The notes beneath the pieces are model-generated. The model worked only from the letters and a program-made list of their open reading frames with translations, did no database searches and was not told the origin of the DNA. A stretch of DNA of 64,000 nt, taken from NCBI GenBank assembly GCA_023630585.1, contig CM042562.1, forward strand, positions 11,046,684-11,110,683, read 5' to 3'. Source of the DNA: Cranoglanis bouderius. Lineage: Eukaryota > Chordata > Actinopteri > Siluriformes > Cranoglanididae. Positions within the stretch are counted from its first letter, which is position 1, and each line of letters opens with the position of its first letter. Positions 1 to 47,448 of the stretch are shown in pieces. A program made the position numbers and the translations under genes.

Positions 1-1084
1 TTGTGAGCTAGCGGCTGCTGCAGCAATATGGAGAAGGGCAGTGGGGGCGGCTTTGTCCTAAACAGGGAGGGGGGTAAGAGGGAAGCCTCTCGGGTTTCTG
101 TCGAATGAGGCTGCAGTGAAAGGAGAAGTGTGCACACACCGGGAGGTTATTGTCCGGCAGCTGCCTTCACCCTCCCCTCACTCTGCCTACTTATCCTATA
201 GAGAAGTAGAATAAAGAATAACCTTACGCTGTTCCCTCCTCATTTTTCTCATCAGTAGCTGTCATTCCCCGACCTCCCCTCCCCGAGTCGTGATGGAATG
301 CACATTTTAAAATCAGTGTTGGACTGCTTTTCATTTGGCCAGCTGGCGTTCTGGATGTAAGGCCATGGTTCGGCATCAAGATGAGCAGCATCTGCCCACG
401 TTGCCCATTCTGGATAGTCCAAGGCATTTAAATGTCTGGATAGAGGCGATAGCCATATGCTGGTGTGCATTTTCTGGGTTTGGCAAAGGCATCTGTGTTT
501 CTTAATGGCTACCCTCTCATTGCATTCCTAAGCAAAGGCCTAACGCAGCTGTCCTCACAAAGCTGTCACCACAAAAAAGGCTTTTTTTCTTCTTTGAAAC
601 GTTCATCTGATACGGTTAGCCATGCTCAGGATGGCTTGTTGTTTTTGTTGAAACATAGCTCCTGTGGGTATATCACTCATCACACCTGTTTTTCTTCTCA
701 ATGTGTTAAGGCATACTAGTGATGTTAATATCTCCATGATGTTTGTGTATTGTGCACTGTGGAGCTTAAACCAAAAAAACAGGGTGTTTTTTTTTTTGTT
801 GTTTTTTTTGACAAAGTAGACATTTGTGGAGTTTCTGATTTCATGCTAATTTTGACTGTGTGCATAAAGAATTGGAAAATGTCTAATGGTATTAATGTCT
901 CTGGAACTGTATAAGGTGGAAGATAGAACAGAATCATAATAAAGGTTGATTACTTTTTTCTTTTTTTTTTCTGAAAAAGTGATTTGTACCAGTCCTCTTC
1001 AGAATGTGCTCAATGATTCACTTTTAGATGATTCAATGTGAATCATGATTCAGTGAATTGTTTTTACTGACTTTCATGAAATTC

Positions 1085-1152
<68 letters not shown>

Positions 1153-1159
1153 CTCTCAG
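1..1159. other. cep131 intron (5' flank of window)
   Basis: No exon is recognisable here. The first 180 bases are moderately GC-rich, the rest AT-rich with poly-T runs, and about 1087-1150 is a (CT)n tract that serves as the polypyrimidine tract of the next exon. The missing N-terminal exons (expected to encode a NNLRRSNSTTQV-like stretch) are not found. Confidence 0.6.
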
Positions 1160-22839
<21,680 letters not shown>

Positions 22840-25800
22840 TTCATATTCCTCTCCCTTTTCCCTTTTCACCAGGAGAGATCGATAAGGAGGAAAGAGGGAT
22901 GATGGTTCCACCACATTTGGTGCATAGTATTGTCTTTCCCTTGGCAGCAGAAATTGAACCAAGAGGAGAAGGTTTTTCTCAGCACAGAATAGAGCCAAGA
23001 AGCCTTTGTCTCGCCATGGACTAAACCACAAACTTCTCTTGACACATAGACGAAGGGAGAGAAAATGCAGCAGGCAGAGGGAGTGCAGCAGGGAGGAATT
23101 TTTCTGCCAGAGACATTGAGTAGGGTGGGGGTGGGAAAGGCTCTTACTGGGTACACAAGCCTTCACAATAAGCACTTTTAGATGTTCCAACACTTTGTGT
23201 TGTCCCTTCTTTGAAGCAATTCACTATGTGAAAAAAGGGAGAGAGAATGACAGAGAGGGATTATATAAAAAGTAGCAGAAATATGTATGATGTGTCAACC
23301 ACACAATCTATTACCCTGTGCCTGTTTCAAAGCTGTTTCCCTACTACAGGCTTTCAGCTTCTACACAGTATTACAGGAAGAGGGAGGGCAAACTCTCACC
23401 CACCCACCTTCCCCTTTGTGTCACATACAGATGCCTTTTGTCTCGGGTCTCCCCAGGGCTCATCCTAAGTAGTGGGATCACAGCACACTCACTGAAACAT
23501 GCAGGCCTTATGACCAGTCAAGCCCTGCATTTGAACTGTGTTAGAGGTCTAATCCGAGTCGTTATAGTTAGATTTCAAACAGAGAATGTTCTAGAAACTT
23601 GATATGTTGATTGAAAGAGAAAGAGAAGGAAATCGGTTTAAGTAGTGAACATGTAGGTATGTTTTAGGATATGAGAATGGTTGATATATGAGAAAGTACC
23701 AAAGTAGGTCTTTTGAGTTCTGCAGATAGTAATGGTGAGAAGGCTTTAGGATGTGAAAAGAAAGCGGATATACAACGCAAAGTGCAAAAGACGTGTTTAG
23801 AAGATTAAGGAAAGCAGAGCTAGCTTTTAAAGGGGCAGATTACAGTGCAGCAGGTTTTTATGTATTCAACACTAAAAGCTTCAGCAGGAACTGTATATCT
23901 CTGAGGCCTGAGACAAAATGTGTTAATACATTGAAGAAGGACTGGGGGGCTCATACACTCTCACTTCTGTCCCTGCTCAGTTCCCCCCAGCACAACCCCT
24001 CTCCCCCCTTCAAATTCTCCTCTCTTATTACACTATTGGGATTGACGGCTCTGTGTTGGGATTGCACAGAAATGTGATTTCTTAAACTGGCTGCATTTTA
24101 TGGAATGCACTCTCATGCTGCCGATGGCCTGTTGATCCTTTCCTGTCTCCGGAAGAACACCTGATTTTTGGTGTAGACCATTTGGAACAGGAAAAAATTT
24201 CAGCTTGTAAGTCTTGTTTCTTGGAAAACCACTCTCCTGAGCTGCTGTTCTCGAAAGGTCATGGAGAGCATGACCAAGTGGAAACTCTACATCACCTTTT
24301 ATTGGTGGAAATGTGTGTTCAAGTCACGGGCCAAATAATTTTATTTGTGATCTAATTTTAACTTTAACATTTATTGTAGTAAATGCCCTTATTAGATAGA
24401 TCGACTGTTCCACTAAATGGAGGAGTATCTCAGTGTTTGATGCATTTAAGCAATTCGTAACCATAACTGTGATGAAAAGGCCTTATGTTTGACCATTTTG
24501 AATGTTGTACAGATAGTACTGTACCACTTGTACCATTTTTGGATGGGTGTGAGTAAATCAGATGATTCTGATGTGTGTTAACAAATTATATTTTATAAAA
24601 TGTTGAGTGAAAGAAGTCACCCTGGTACCCTGAGGCCTAAGATAAAGTCCAGGGAGTTTCCTTATCACACTTCCCCCAAGCTCCTGTCCCTCATAACAGA
24701 CCAGGATCCAGTAGTGTTAGCAGGAACTTAGGAGACTGCTGGTGCTTTGGCATTACCATAGATTTACTGAAGTGAAATGGACACTGAGATCTATTTCAGA
24801 TGTGTTTTTTATAGGGTGGGATTTCATGCTGTTCCAGCCATCTCTTAAATGCAAACAAATAAAGCGTGTGTGCGTTTGCATGTGTATCTCTGCTTAGGAT
24901 TAACTGAGCATGTAATCTGAACCCTAGTTAAAGGTTCATCTTGAAAGGACAAATAGATGAATGGTTTGGTGAATGTTTTATAAAGGTTACCCAGAGGAGG
25001 AGAGGAAAACACCAGCTGTGTATTCAGGCCCATGGCCTTTATGTCCGTATGGGTGGCAGCATGGTTGACATTGTTGGTGCATACCAACTGTAAGGATTCT
25101 GGACTTTTTCCAAAAATAACTGAGTCCAAACAAGACCAGCATTGTCCTGGTCAGTGTTTAATCAAGGATCAGGACTGGTGAGAACAATTTTTATGATTCA
25201 TTGATTAAAAGTGAAAAACCTGCTTTTTTTTTTTTTTATCTCTGTTTTTAAGCAGGTAAGTGTGTCCATTCAAAGTTTGAATTGCAGGACAGAAGGGACT
25301 TAAATGACAATATAGTTCTAATTTGATTTACTGATTTTTTAAACCCAGACTTATTCTGTAATTTTATAAAAGTGTTTATGTACAAATGGTATTACTTAAA
25401 AAAAAAACAATATGTCGACAAGCAGATCTCGGCCGATCGGGTACATTTGTGGTAGGGGGGAAACTATCGAATTCATTCATGGCTGAAGTCTTTTAGGTAC
25501 CGCTTACCATTATCCCCCCCCCCCCCCCACTCCCCCACTCCCCCACCAAGTGAATGAGTTTTATATTTCCACTGGATGAAATTTATTTTTGTGCTATGGC
25601 AGTGAATGTTGAATGACATTTCTTTTATCTAAAACTTGTCATTATGGGTTCTATACATGTGCCCTTACTTGTAGCTCTTACCTAACAATTTAATCACAAG
25701 AGTAGTTCTTTAGTCATTATGATCAATTATGGTGATTTGAAAATGTGAAGACTTTGATTGTACATGTATAATAAATCTTATTAAGATGACTTTTGGCATC

Positions 25801-25860
25801 TTTTTTTTTTCTTGTGCCCAAGAAACCAGACAATGTTGTGTTTGTGCTCGCTACCCAGCA
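22840..25860. other. cep131 3' untranslated region and spacer
   Basis: No coding exon recognised. The first few hundred bases should include the cep131 3' UTR. Candidate polyadenylation hexamers are AATAAA near 24857 and 25768. A poly-C run lies near 25516-25530. Short open frames such as 22828-23193 minus and 23247-23602 plus do not resemble proteins I know. Confidence 0.5.
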
Positions 25861-25879
25861 TAACTGTCTCTAAGGAACT

Positions 25880-25980
25880 CATGCTAATTAGCATGTCCTC
25901 TCTTTGCCTCTCGGCTTTGTGCTGCTCAATAATGTGAGCTCAGTCCTGAGCATTATCCTGGCTTTATTCCCCATATAAAA
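25880..25980 (+). promoter_or_regulatory. candidate TATA promoter with octamer palindrome
   Basis: A perfect 16-base palindrome CATGCTAATTAGCATG at 25880-25895 contains an octamer-like ATGCTAAT on each strand. About 80 bases downstream is TATAAAA (25974-25980), then a pyrimidine-rich leader. It points toward the sialyltransferase whose start is at 27997. That it drives this gene, with a 5' leader exon nearby, is inference. Confidence 0.35.
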
Positions 25981-26358
25981 CTTCTGATTGCTGACTAGAG
26001 CCTTCGGCCTTCTCTTCACTCTGCACTTCAATAATACTGCTTGCTCTGTGTCTCTCTCCTATTTCACATGGCAGAAACGAGAAGTGGAGACTTCTCTGTC
26101 TAACCTCCATCGCTTTTTTGTTTTCCTTAACTGAACTTTAACACATTAAGACCCTATAATTCCATGCAGTGTTAATCATACTACCCGAGACACCTCTCAG
26201 TAAGGCACCTTATCTTATGTTTTCTCTGTTGTCCACTGCCCTGCTTTTTTTTTTTTTAAATGATGAAGTAGTAAATGCGTGCTCATGGTTTGCTCTACAG
26301 CCTCACGTGGAAACAGTGAAACGCTTCGGTTGCCTTTTTACCTCTGAAATGAAAGGAA

Positions 26359-26382
<24 letters not shown>

Positions 26383-26392
<10 letters not shown>

Positions 26393-26412
26393 CGTGTTTG
26401 CGCACGCGCGCG
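26383..26412. repeat. GC-alternating 12-bp hairpin next to (TG)n
   Basis: Left arm cgcgcgcgtgcg (26383-26394), 6-base loop tgtttg, right arm cgcacgcgcgcg (26401-26412): a perfect 12-bp stem of alternating purine-pyrimidine, directly after a TG tract. Such sequence is prone to Z-DNA or cruciform formation. Confidence 0.8.
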
Positions 26413-27996
26413 ATGGGTGGAGATAACGGGGCAACATGCAAATGAAGCGTGGCTGCTTTAGATCCGAGTTGACTCTCGTGTGTCGGAGAGAGCGCGCGCA
26501 AGTGGTCACTAAAGGTCACTAAAGATGTTCCACGTCTTTCTTTTTTCTTTTCTTTTTTTTTTTTAACTTCCTGTGTTTTTTCCCCCTCTCCAGCCCTCCT
26601 CTTTCCCCCTTTTACTCTCCCTTTTTGAAGGCAGGATGTGAGGAAGGCGGTGACCAATTGCTAGCAGCTGTTGCTCATTTCCCAAAGCGTCCATCCCTCT
26701 TGTGCGCTGAGAGAGAGAGAGAGAGTGTGTGTGTGTGTGAGTGTGAGAGAGTATATGTGTGTGTGTGAAACTGTGGAATCGGGTTGCTTAGTAAAGAAGT
26801 TTACAAACATTTATCTACAAGTCTGGGTCTGGCAGAAATCATCCCAGAGTAAGAGAAATTCTTTTGTTTCCTCTTTATTCTTTCCCCTCCTTTTCTGGTT
26901 TGTTGTTAGAAACTTTGTGCAGTTAGAGTAGAGGAGTTTCTAACTGTCCCTGTGTTGTCTTTGGCTTCATTAAGGATCTATAAACTTCTTTGTTAGCACT
27001 GGAAGGGTTCTTGTAACCGCATGGAAAGTGTTTTGTGTTTAATTTAGGGATCCCAGAGGCTTAGTGTTCATGTAGTGGAACTCTCCTCTCTGTGCACTCC
27101 TGCTCTTCTTTTATACAGATACGTCAGGACATAAATTCTTTTATGTACTTCTGTCAAGAATGCAGTCGTGAAACCACAGTGATGTTCCAGTGTATAAGGT
27201 GTGATGGAGGCCAAACTGTGCACTTATAATGCATTTGTTTACCTAGCACAGCAGAGTTTGTTTCAGACTATTGTCAAACATTTTGGACATACATGTTCAG
27301 AAAAAAAAAAAAATTCATTACATAAGTAAACACAATAAACATAAGTTAATGTTCATTAAGTCATATTAACATGCAGTATCTTGCCAGGGATTGACGTGTG
27401 AAGGCCAACTATTTCAAAGATGTGTGTTGTTTCCTGATTGAGTAATTCCTGCTGATTAGTAGTATCGGTTACTCAGGGCCCTGAACGGTGTCCTTTTAAT
27501 GCAGGAATAATACAGGCTTTTCACAGCCTTCATTAAACCTCTTTTGGCTCATCTCTTATCTTTTTTTTTATTTTTGGCTTAGCCCTAGCAACCCCCCTGC
27601 CCCTTTCTCACACTTTCTGTTACTCTCCAACTGGCTCTTCTTTCTTGGAAGTGGTCTCGCTTACCTTGTAATCAGCCAAATCCAAATTCCAGCTTCCCTA
27701 TAACTTGAACTAGGAAAGAAAAAAAAAAGAAAAAGAAAAGGTTCTTGCTGTGCATGCTTTTCAAGTCCTTTAATTAACCAGATTACAGAGTAGTGCACTG
27801 CACAGAAAATACGTGTGCAAAATTTTCCTTTCTGTATTGCAGGGCAGCACATGGTTCTCTGGGGTGTTGTCAGGCCACTGGGATTAATGAGGAGAAGACG
27901 GCACTGTGCTTTCTTACTTCACTCCTTGCAATCCTGATGCGATAGTCTGATTCGTTTGCCCAAAGGGAGTCCCTATGACCTTTCCATGTGGCCAGG
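26413..27996. other. spacer / putative 5' leader region of the sialyltransferase gene
   Basis: Contains a (GA)/(GT) tract near 26710-26767 and otherwise unremarkable sequence. No coding exon recognised before the start codon at 27997. Some of it may be 5' UTR. Confidence 0.45.
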
Positions 27997-41391
<13,395 letters not shown>

Positions 41392-41945
41392 ATTCGTTGA
41401 TCTCGCTTGGACCCAAATGAAAACAGCACGTCTGATCCCTCGCAGAAACTGAGGTGTTATATGCTGTAGACAAAAACCTTGTGACGTTTATGGCTTCTGG
41501 ATTTGGCCTGCCTCAGCTAAATAGTGTTGAAGAGGAGGACAGTAATTTTTTTTATTTTTTTATTGCCTCTTAAATCTCTTCAGGAACTGGGACAGTGTTG
41601 GAGTTGCAGGGGCAGTAACCTTTAACTGATTCCTCATTCTGATATGTCAATACAAGATGCCTTAATGCAAAGTGAAAATGGCAAGTGTTGGCCTAGTTGT
41701 GTGTGTGTGTGGGCGCAATGAAGCGAGCACTGTGCAAAGATGGCTTGTAATATAGTCCTGGAAGTTTTAACATCTCTCATCCACTGAAAACCAAAGACCA
41801 ATCATTTATGTTGAGAAACATTTAAAACATGCCAATTGCTGTGCCAACTTTTCTTTACACAATAACAAAAATCATTGTGGACTATAAAGAATACTTTTAT
41901 ATTTATATATATATATTACAATTAATGAATTAAAATGTATATGTA

Positions 41946-43455
41946 CTTTGGGTATAGAAAAGAATCACCCCCTAAAATAATCACATTTTGTTGCTTTTCA
42001 GCCTGAAATGAAGACGGACACAGTTTTTGTTTTATCCAGCTGTATTTACTCAGTGCAACTTATAACATCCAAGTGAAAGATATAACACCAACATGTCAGA
42101 AGGGAAAAAAAAAAAAAAACAATCACTGAGTTGGAAAAAGGATCACCCCCCTCCTAAAAATGACTTGTAAACTCAATAAGGTGTAGCTAATCACCTTCTC
42201 AATGGCACACAAAGCCATTTGACTTTCAACTGTGATCAGCCGTGGTCATTTTGATTAGCTCAGCATGAAAAGCGTTTTCCTGGAGCATTTTGTAGTGCAA
42301 CTGATGCAAACAATCAACTATCTCCGGGATAAAGTTGTGGACAGGCACAAGTCAGGAGATGGATACAAAAAAAAAATTCAAAGGCTTTATCAATGCCTAG
42401 AAGCACAGTGAAGTGAAAGGTATTTGGTACAACACAGACCCTCCCTGGATCAGGACGTTGCTCCAAACCGGATGAAAGAGCCAGGAGGAAACTGGTCAGA
42501 GAGGCTACCAAGAGGCCTACAGCAACTTTGAAGCAGTTGCAGGAATTATGTGGTCATTGTGTGCATGTGACAACAATATCACAAATTCTCCACAAATGTG
42601 GCTTGTATGGGAGGGTTGCAAGAAAAAAGCCACCCACGACTGAGCTTTGCCAAAACACACCTTGAAGATTCTGAGGCCACACTGAAAAAGGTGTTATGGT
42701 CAGATGAGACTAAAATTAAATTATTTGGCCTCAACACCAAACGATATGTCTGCGGAAATCCAATACAGCTCACCATCCAAATAACACCATTCCTACAGTA
42801 AAGCATGGAGGTAATATCCTGTTATAGGGGTGTTTTTCTGCAGCAGGGACTGGAACACTTGTCAGGATAGAAGGAAAATGGATGGGGCAAAATACCGTCA
42901 AATTCTTGAGGAAAATCTGCTGCCCTCTGCCAGAAAGTTGTCAATGGGAAGAAAGTTTACCTTCCAACATGACAATGACCCAAAGCACACAGCAAAACTG
43001 ACCACACAGTGGTTGAAGGAGAAAAAGGTAAATGTCCTTGCATGGCCTAGTCAGAGCCCAGACTTAAACCCCACTGAAAATCTGTGGAATGACTTGAAGA
43101 CTGCAGTCCACAAATGGTCACCATCAAATTTAACTGAACTTGAGTTGTTCTGCAAAGAAGAGTCGGCAAATATTGCAAAGTCTAGATGTGCAAAGTTATT
43201 AGAGACATATCCCAACAGACTAAAGGCTGTAATTAAAAAATTAAGGCAAATTAAAGCAAGGGAGTGATCCCTTTTCCAACTCAGTGATTGTTTTTACATT
43301 TTTAAAAAAATTTTTTTTCCTGACATGTTGGTGTTATCTTTCACTTGGATGTTATAAGTTGCACTGAGTAAATACAGCTGGATAAAATAAAAACTGTGTC
43401 TGTCTTCATTTCAGGCTGAAAAGCAACGAAATATGATTCTTTTCTATACCCACTG
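41946..43455 (+). mobile_element. near full-length Tc1-like transposon
   Basis: Bounded by TA (41944-41945, 43456-43457). Inverted repeats of about 200 bp at each end share gggtatagaaaagaatca, acagctggataaaat/atccagctgtatttactc and ttggtgttatctttcactt. A + strand transposase relic runs from about 42310 to 43267: FTFQHDNDPKHTAKL with the Asp of the DND block and LAWPSQSPDLNPTENLWNDL with the second Asp and the third acidic residue. Frames break in the N-terminal part and near 42801-42830. It starts 555 bp behind the sialyltransferase stop. Confidence 0.9.
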
Positions 43456-43487
43456 TATGTATGTATATATGTAGATGTGTGTATGTA

Positions 43488-44783
43488 CAGTACTGTGCAA
43501 AAGTTTTAGGCACCCAATTTGACTTTATTTCATTTACTACAGTTGCTGATCTTTACGGTATTTGTTTAAAATGTAGAAACATTTAAAAATCATATAGCTC
43601 TGGCTTTTTTTTTTTATTTATTTATTTTTTTAAACCAATAGGAATCTCGCCTAGGGTGCCGAAATGGCCCTGCCAAGGAATATACATTATAGGGGTGGGC
43701 GGTATGACCAAAAATCTATTTCATGGAATGAGTCATTTTATTTCATCGTAACAGTATACATCACGTAAAAAAATTAGTCATTCTGGTAAATCAACTGTAT
43801 GCTTTGACATGCTTCATGTTAAGATGATAAAACAGGTTACTTGGGGCTACCGCTGCTAGCGGGAACATTCACGCGACACAATTTGCAAATAACATTTTTC
43901 TGCTCTTTGTCAGATTTTGTAAACCTGAACCACGTCCATACCACCGATGTCACGCCTCTTTTCATAACAAGTTCCTCCTCCTGCTCAGGATTGGTTTGTG
44001 GGACTTCTTCACCAGCGTGCTTATCTTTCTCCATGTTTTTCCTCTCACAACTACTCTTATGTACAACTTCTCGATCGTTCTCATGTGCAGGAACACTATG
44101 CACAAAGTTAACCACACCCACTTATGTACATTTCGCAGTATGCATGGAATAGAAAAATTTGTAACAGTTGACATTTTATTCCGCGGTAACGGTATATACT
44201 GTCATACGGCCAAGCCCTAATACCGTACTGTGCAAAAGTCTTAGGCACGTGCAAAGAAATGCTGTAGAGCAAAGATGCCTTCAAAATAATGAAATTAAAT
44301 GTTTCTAAATTAAAAAAAAAAAAAAAAAAAAACCCATAAAGAGTAGTAAACAATAGTAAATGAAACAAAGTCAATAGTTGGTGTGACAAAAAAATAAAAG
44401 TAGTAGCCTCCAGTACAATTTGTGCAGTTTTATAAGGAAATGAGCTGGTAAGTTTTATTGAGCATCTTGCAGAACCAGACACAGTTCTTCTGGAGACTTT
44501 GACTTTCGCACTTGCTTCTTATTTTTGCAGCAAAACCCAGCAGCCTTCATTGTGGGGTTTTTTTTTTTTTTTTGGTCTGAAAAGTGGTCTCTTATGTAAT
44601 ATGCTGATTTCTTTAATGGCATACAAACATTTTTCTGTAAGATTTAATTTTGTGCTAGAAAACTAATGTTTGGGAATCTAAAATGTTTTTGTACTGACTT
44701 GATAATGTAGAAGTCATAAAATAAAAAATCCATGAAGTTTGTACTAAAAAAAATACGGTACCTAAAACTTTTGCACAGTACTG
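43488..44783. mobile_element. Tc1/mariner-type MITE with CAGTACTGTGCAAAAG termini
   Basis: TA at both flanks (43486-43487, 44784-44785). Inverted termini cagtactgtgcaaaagttt / aacttttgcacagtactg. The right end inner sequence (ttagattcccaaacattagt in reverse) matches the composite repeat at 35025-35200. A hAT element (43690-44219) is inserted. No transposase of its own. Confidence 0.85.
43690..44219 (-). mobile_element. hAT element with BED zinc-finger fragment
   Basis: Termini TAGGGGTGGGCGGTATGA and gtcatacggccaagcccta are inverted. Imperfect 8-bp duplication: atacatta / ataccgta. The minus strand (44121-43837) encodes the start of a ZBED-type hAT transposase: SVVWTWFRFTKSDKEQKN, CKLCRVNVPASSG, that is a BED-finger N-terminus cut off after the C-x-x-C pair. 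Confidence 0.75.
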
Positions 44784-44785
44784 TA

Positions 44786-46266
44786 GCTGTGATATGCGGC
44801 AAAAGGTTAGTAAGCTTCACAAAATGGGAAGTGGTTATAAGTAAATGGTACAAGCATTGACAATGCCCATTTCCACAACCAGGGCAAGAAGTTTCAGTCA
44901 ACTGGAAATGTCATGAATCAACCTGAAATTGGATGTGTCTATATTGTCTCAACGCACTGTGAAGAGGATGGTTCGAACTGAACAAACTGAAGCATCTTCA
45001 GTTTGCCAGACACCACTGGAACTTCAAATGGGTTCGGATTTTATGGTCAGATGAAACCAAAATAGAGCTTTTTGGCAGTAAACACCAGAGGTGATTTTGG
45101 CGCACACAGAGAGGTAGCCATATGGAAAAGTACCTCATGCCTGTAGTGATTCTTTAATGTTTTTGGGCTGTTTTTCTGCCAGAGGACTGGATATTTTATT
45201 AGGATACATGGCATCATGGACTGTATTAAATATCAACAGATATCAAATGAAAACCTGACTGCCTCTGCCAGAAAGCTTAAAATTGGCCGTGGTTGGCTCT
45301 TCCAGCAGGACAATGATCCAAAACATGCATCAAAATTAACACAAAAATGGTTTACTGACCACAAAATCAAGGTCCCACCATGACCATCCCAGTCCCCTGA
45401 CTTGATACCCATAGAAAACCTGTGGGGTGAACTGAAGTGGAGAGTCTACCAGTGTGGACCTCGAAATTTGAAGGATCTGGAGAGATTCTGTGTGGAGGAA
45501 TGGTCTCAGATCCCTTGCCATGTATTCTCCAACTTCATCAGGCATTATAGGAGAAGACTCAGAGCTGTTTAGTTAGTTTAGTTTATTTATATAGCACAAT
45601 ACAACAGACGTTGACCATTGTGCTGTACAAGAAATTATAACATCAAGTTAATAAAATACCAGTCAAAACAATAAAACAACATAAAAGTAATATGATACAG
45701 GAGGGTAGTACATACAGAGGAAAAAACATACTCAGGACGATTCAGATGTTAGAAGCCTTTTCCAAAAGGTGAGTCTTAAGTTTTACTTTAAACAGAGATT
45801 CTGAAGAGATTATTCTAATAGATAAAGGTAGGCTATTCCACAATTTGGGGCCGACTATGGCAAAAGCCCGGACTATGGCAAAGAGTAAAATCTTAAACTC
45901 TACTCTAAAATGAACCGGCAACCAACGCAAAGAGAGTAAGACGGGGGTGATGTGTTCAAATTTACGAGTGCCAGTAAGGAGTGTAGCAGCTGCATTTTGG
46001 ACTAATTGCAAGCGGTTCATATAGGAATGATCCTGTTATCCTGGCAAAGGGAGGTAGCACAATGTATTGACTAAAACGGTGCCAATAGTTGTTGCACACC
46101 TATATTTAACAAAGATATTTTTTGATAATCTTGTGTTTTGTTTGACATCCATGAGAGCAGAGTATTTTTCTGAACAAAATATCAAAAGGTTAAACAATAA
46201 GGACAATTTTTCACAGCCGCCTTTGCTCATATTTACCAAAGGTGCCAGTATTAGTGGAGGGCACTG
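44786..46266 (+). mobile_element. Tc1-like transposase pseudogene, interrupted by a LINE fragment
   Basis: Plus-strand relic from about 44800 to 45570 covers the whole transposase: GRGK-free N-terminal part, TSTG-like helix-turn-helix (RLSQRTVKRMV-type, here broken), RVLWSDETK-type block, DNDPKH-type block near 45310 and PIENLWGELK near 45410. It has many stops. The terminus at 46085-46266 ends ggagggcactg/TA. Between lies a LINE insertion (45572-46034). Confidence 0.75.
45572..46034 (-). mobile_element. truncated LINE ORF2 C-terminus
   Basis: Minus strand 46020-45742 encodes RLQLVQNAAATLLTGTRK, HITPVLLSLRWLPVHFRVEF and VGPKLWNSLPLSIR, a hallmark C-terminal region of fish non-LTR retrotransposons (CR1/L2/Rex-like). 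A deletion fuses two parts (FAIVRAFAIVG). The 3' tail with tttatttatatagcacaata lies at the left. It interrupts the Tc1 element 44786-46266. Confidence 0.75.
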
Positions 46267-46649
46267 TAAACTGTTTCTCTAGAATGTTATGTTCTTCACT
46301 TATTATGAAAGGGGCCTTGCACTATAAAAATTTAAGGACCGCTTGTTTTAATAAAAAACTGCATTCAGTCAGCTTGCAGATCAGTGATTCTCTGATATTT
46401 GTGTAAATATTGTGTGCTTAATGGCCAGTCTTTGAATTGGATTGCATCTACCAAGAAGGTACAGAGCATGGGTTCCCGATTACTCTCATTTATACACTTA
46501 ACATACAACATAGTCATTAGTAATTGCAACATTTGTCTCCAAAAAAGGAATGCGGTGTATCCATAGTGGATAAACCTGCTTTGTGTTTCTTGCCTGGTAT
46601 GTACTTTACTACAAAAGACTTTTTATGAGCCATTTCCTGAATCTGGTCA
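46267..46649. other. spacer between transposons
   Basis: No recognised feature. Confidence 0.5.
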
Positions 46650-46754
46650 TACAACCCCAATTCCAAAAAGTTGGGACACTGTGTAAAATGTAAATAAAAA
46701 CAAAATGCAATGATTTGCAAATCTCATAAACCCATATGTTATTCAAAATAGAAC

Positions 46755-47448
46755 TGTTATGTAAACACGGGGGAAGGCAGGATGCATGCGCAGGGGAAAA
46801 GTCAGTTTATTAGGAACACAGGATTCAAAAGTAACGGAACACACACACACACACACACACAAAAAAAAGGAAACAAACAGTAATCCACAAAAGGTAAAGC
46901 AATAATCCACAAGGTAGTAATTCCAAAATAGCGAGGCAGTAATTCCAAAGGGCACAGAACATGAGAACAAAACAAAAACCGAAGCAAACGCACGAGACTA
47001 GGCTATGGTCTAGGAATAGGAACTATGAGCTAAGCGCTATGGTCTAAGGGCGAGAGGAAGCGAAAAGGTAGCAAGCATAACGCACATGCCGGAACTTACT
47101 CTAATACTCCGTGTTGGGTGAACAAAAGAAACGGTTTAAATACACAGAATAAAACAGACACAAACGAGACACACCTGAAACTCATAATTAAACAATAAAA
47201 GGAAAACCAATGAATAAACAGGGGCGGAGACATGACAAACTAGGAACCAATAAATATACAGAGGTGGAGACATGACGTAAACCAAAACAAAGGCACATGG
47301 CAAAGTAAACACACGAGAGTTCATGAATGCATAGTCCAGCGGGTTTTTGTGAATGAAGCGTGGAATGCGGAAGTGTTCACGCAGCGAACGACTCTGGGAG
47401 TCAGCCGCTCGCTTAGTGAGCGACTTCGCGTGCGAGGGTTCTCTAACA
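46755..47448. mobile_element. LTR-like insertion, 694 bp (TGTTA...TAACA)
   Basis: Begins TGTTATGTAAAC and ends GGTTCTCTAACA. It interrupts the left inverted arm of the Tc1 host between aaaatagaac and tatagaaaatatc. The flanking duplication is not clean. It contains ggggcggagacatgaca and a short repeat of it. A 5'-truncated relative is at 60968-61171. Probably a solo LTR. Confidence 0.65.
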
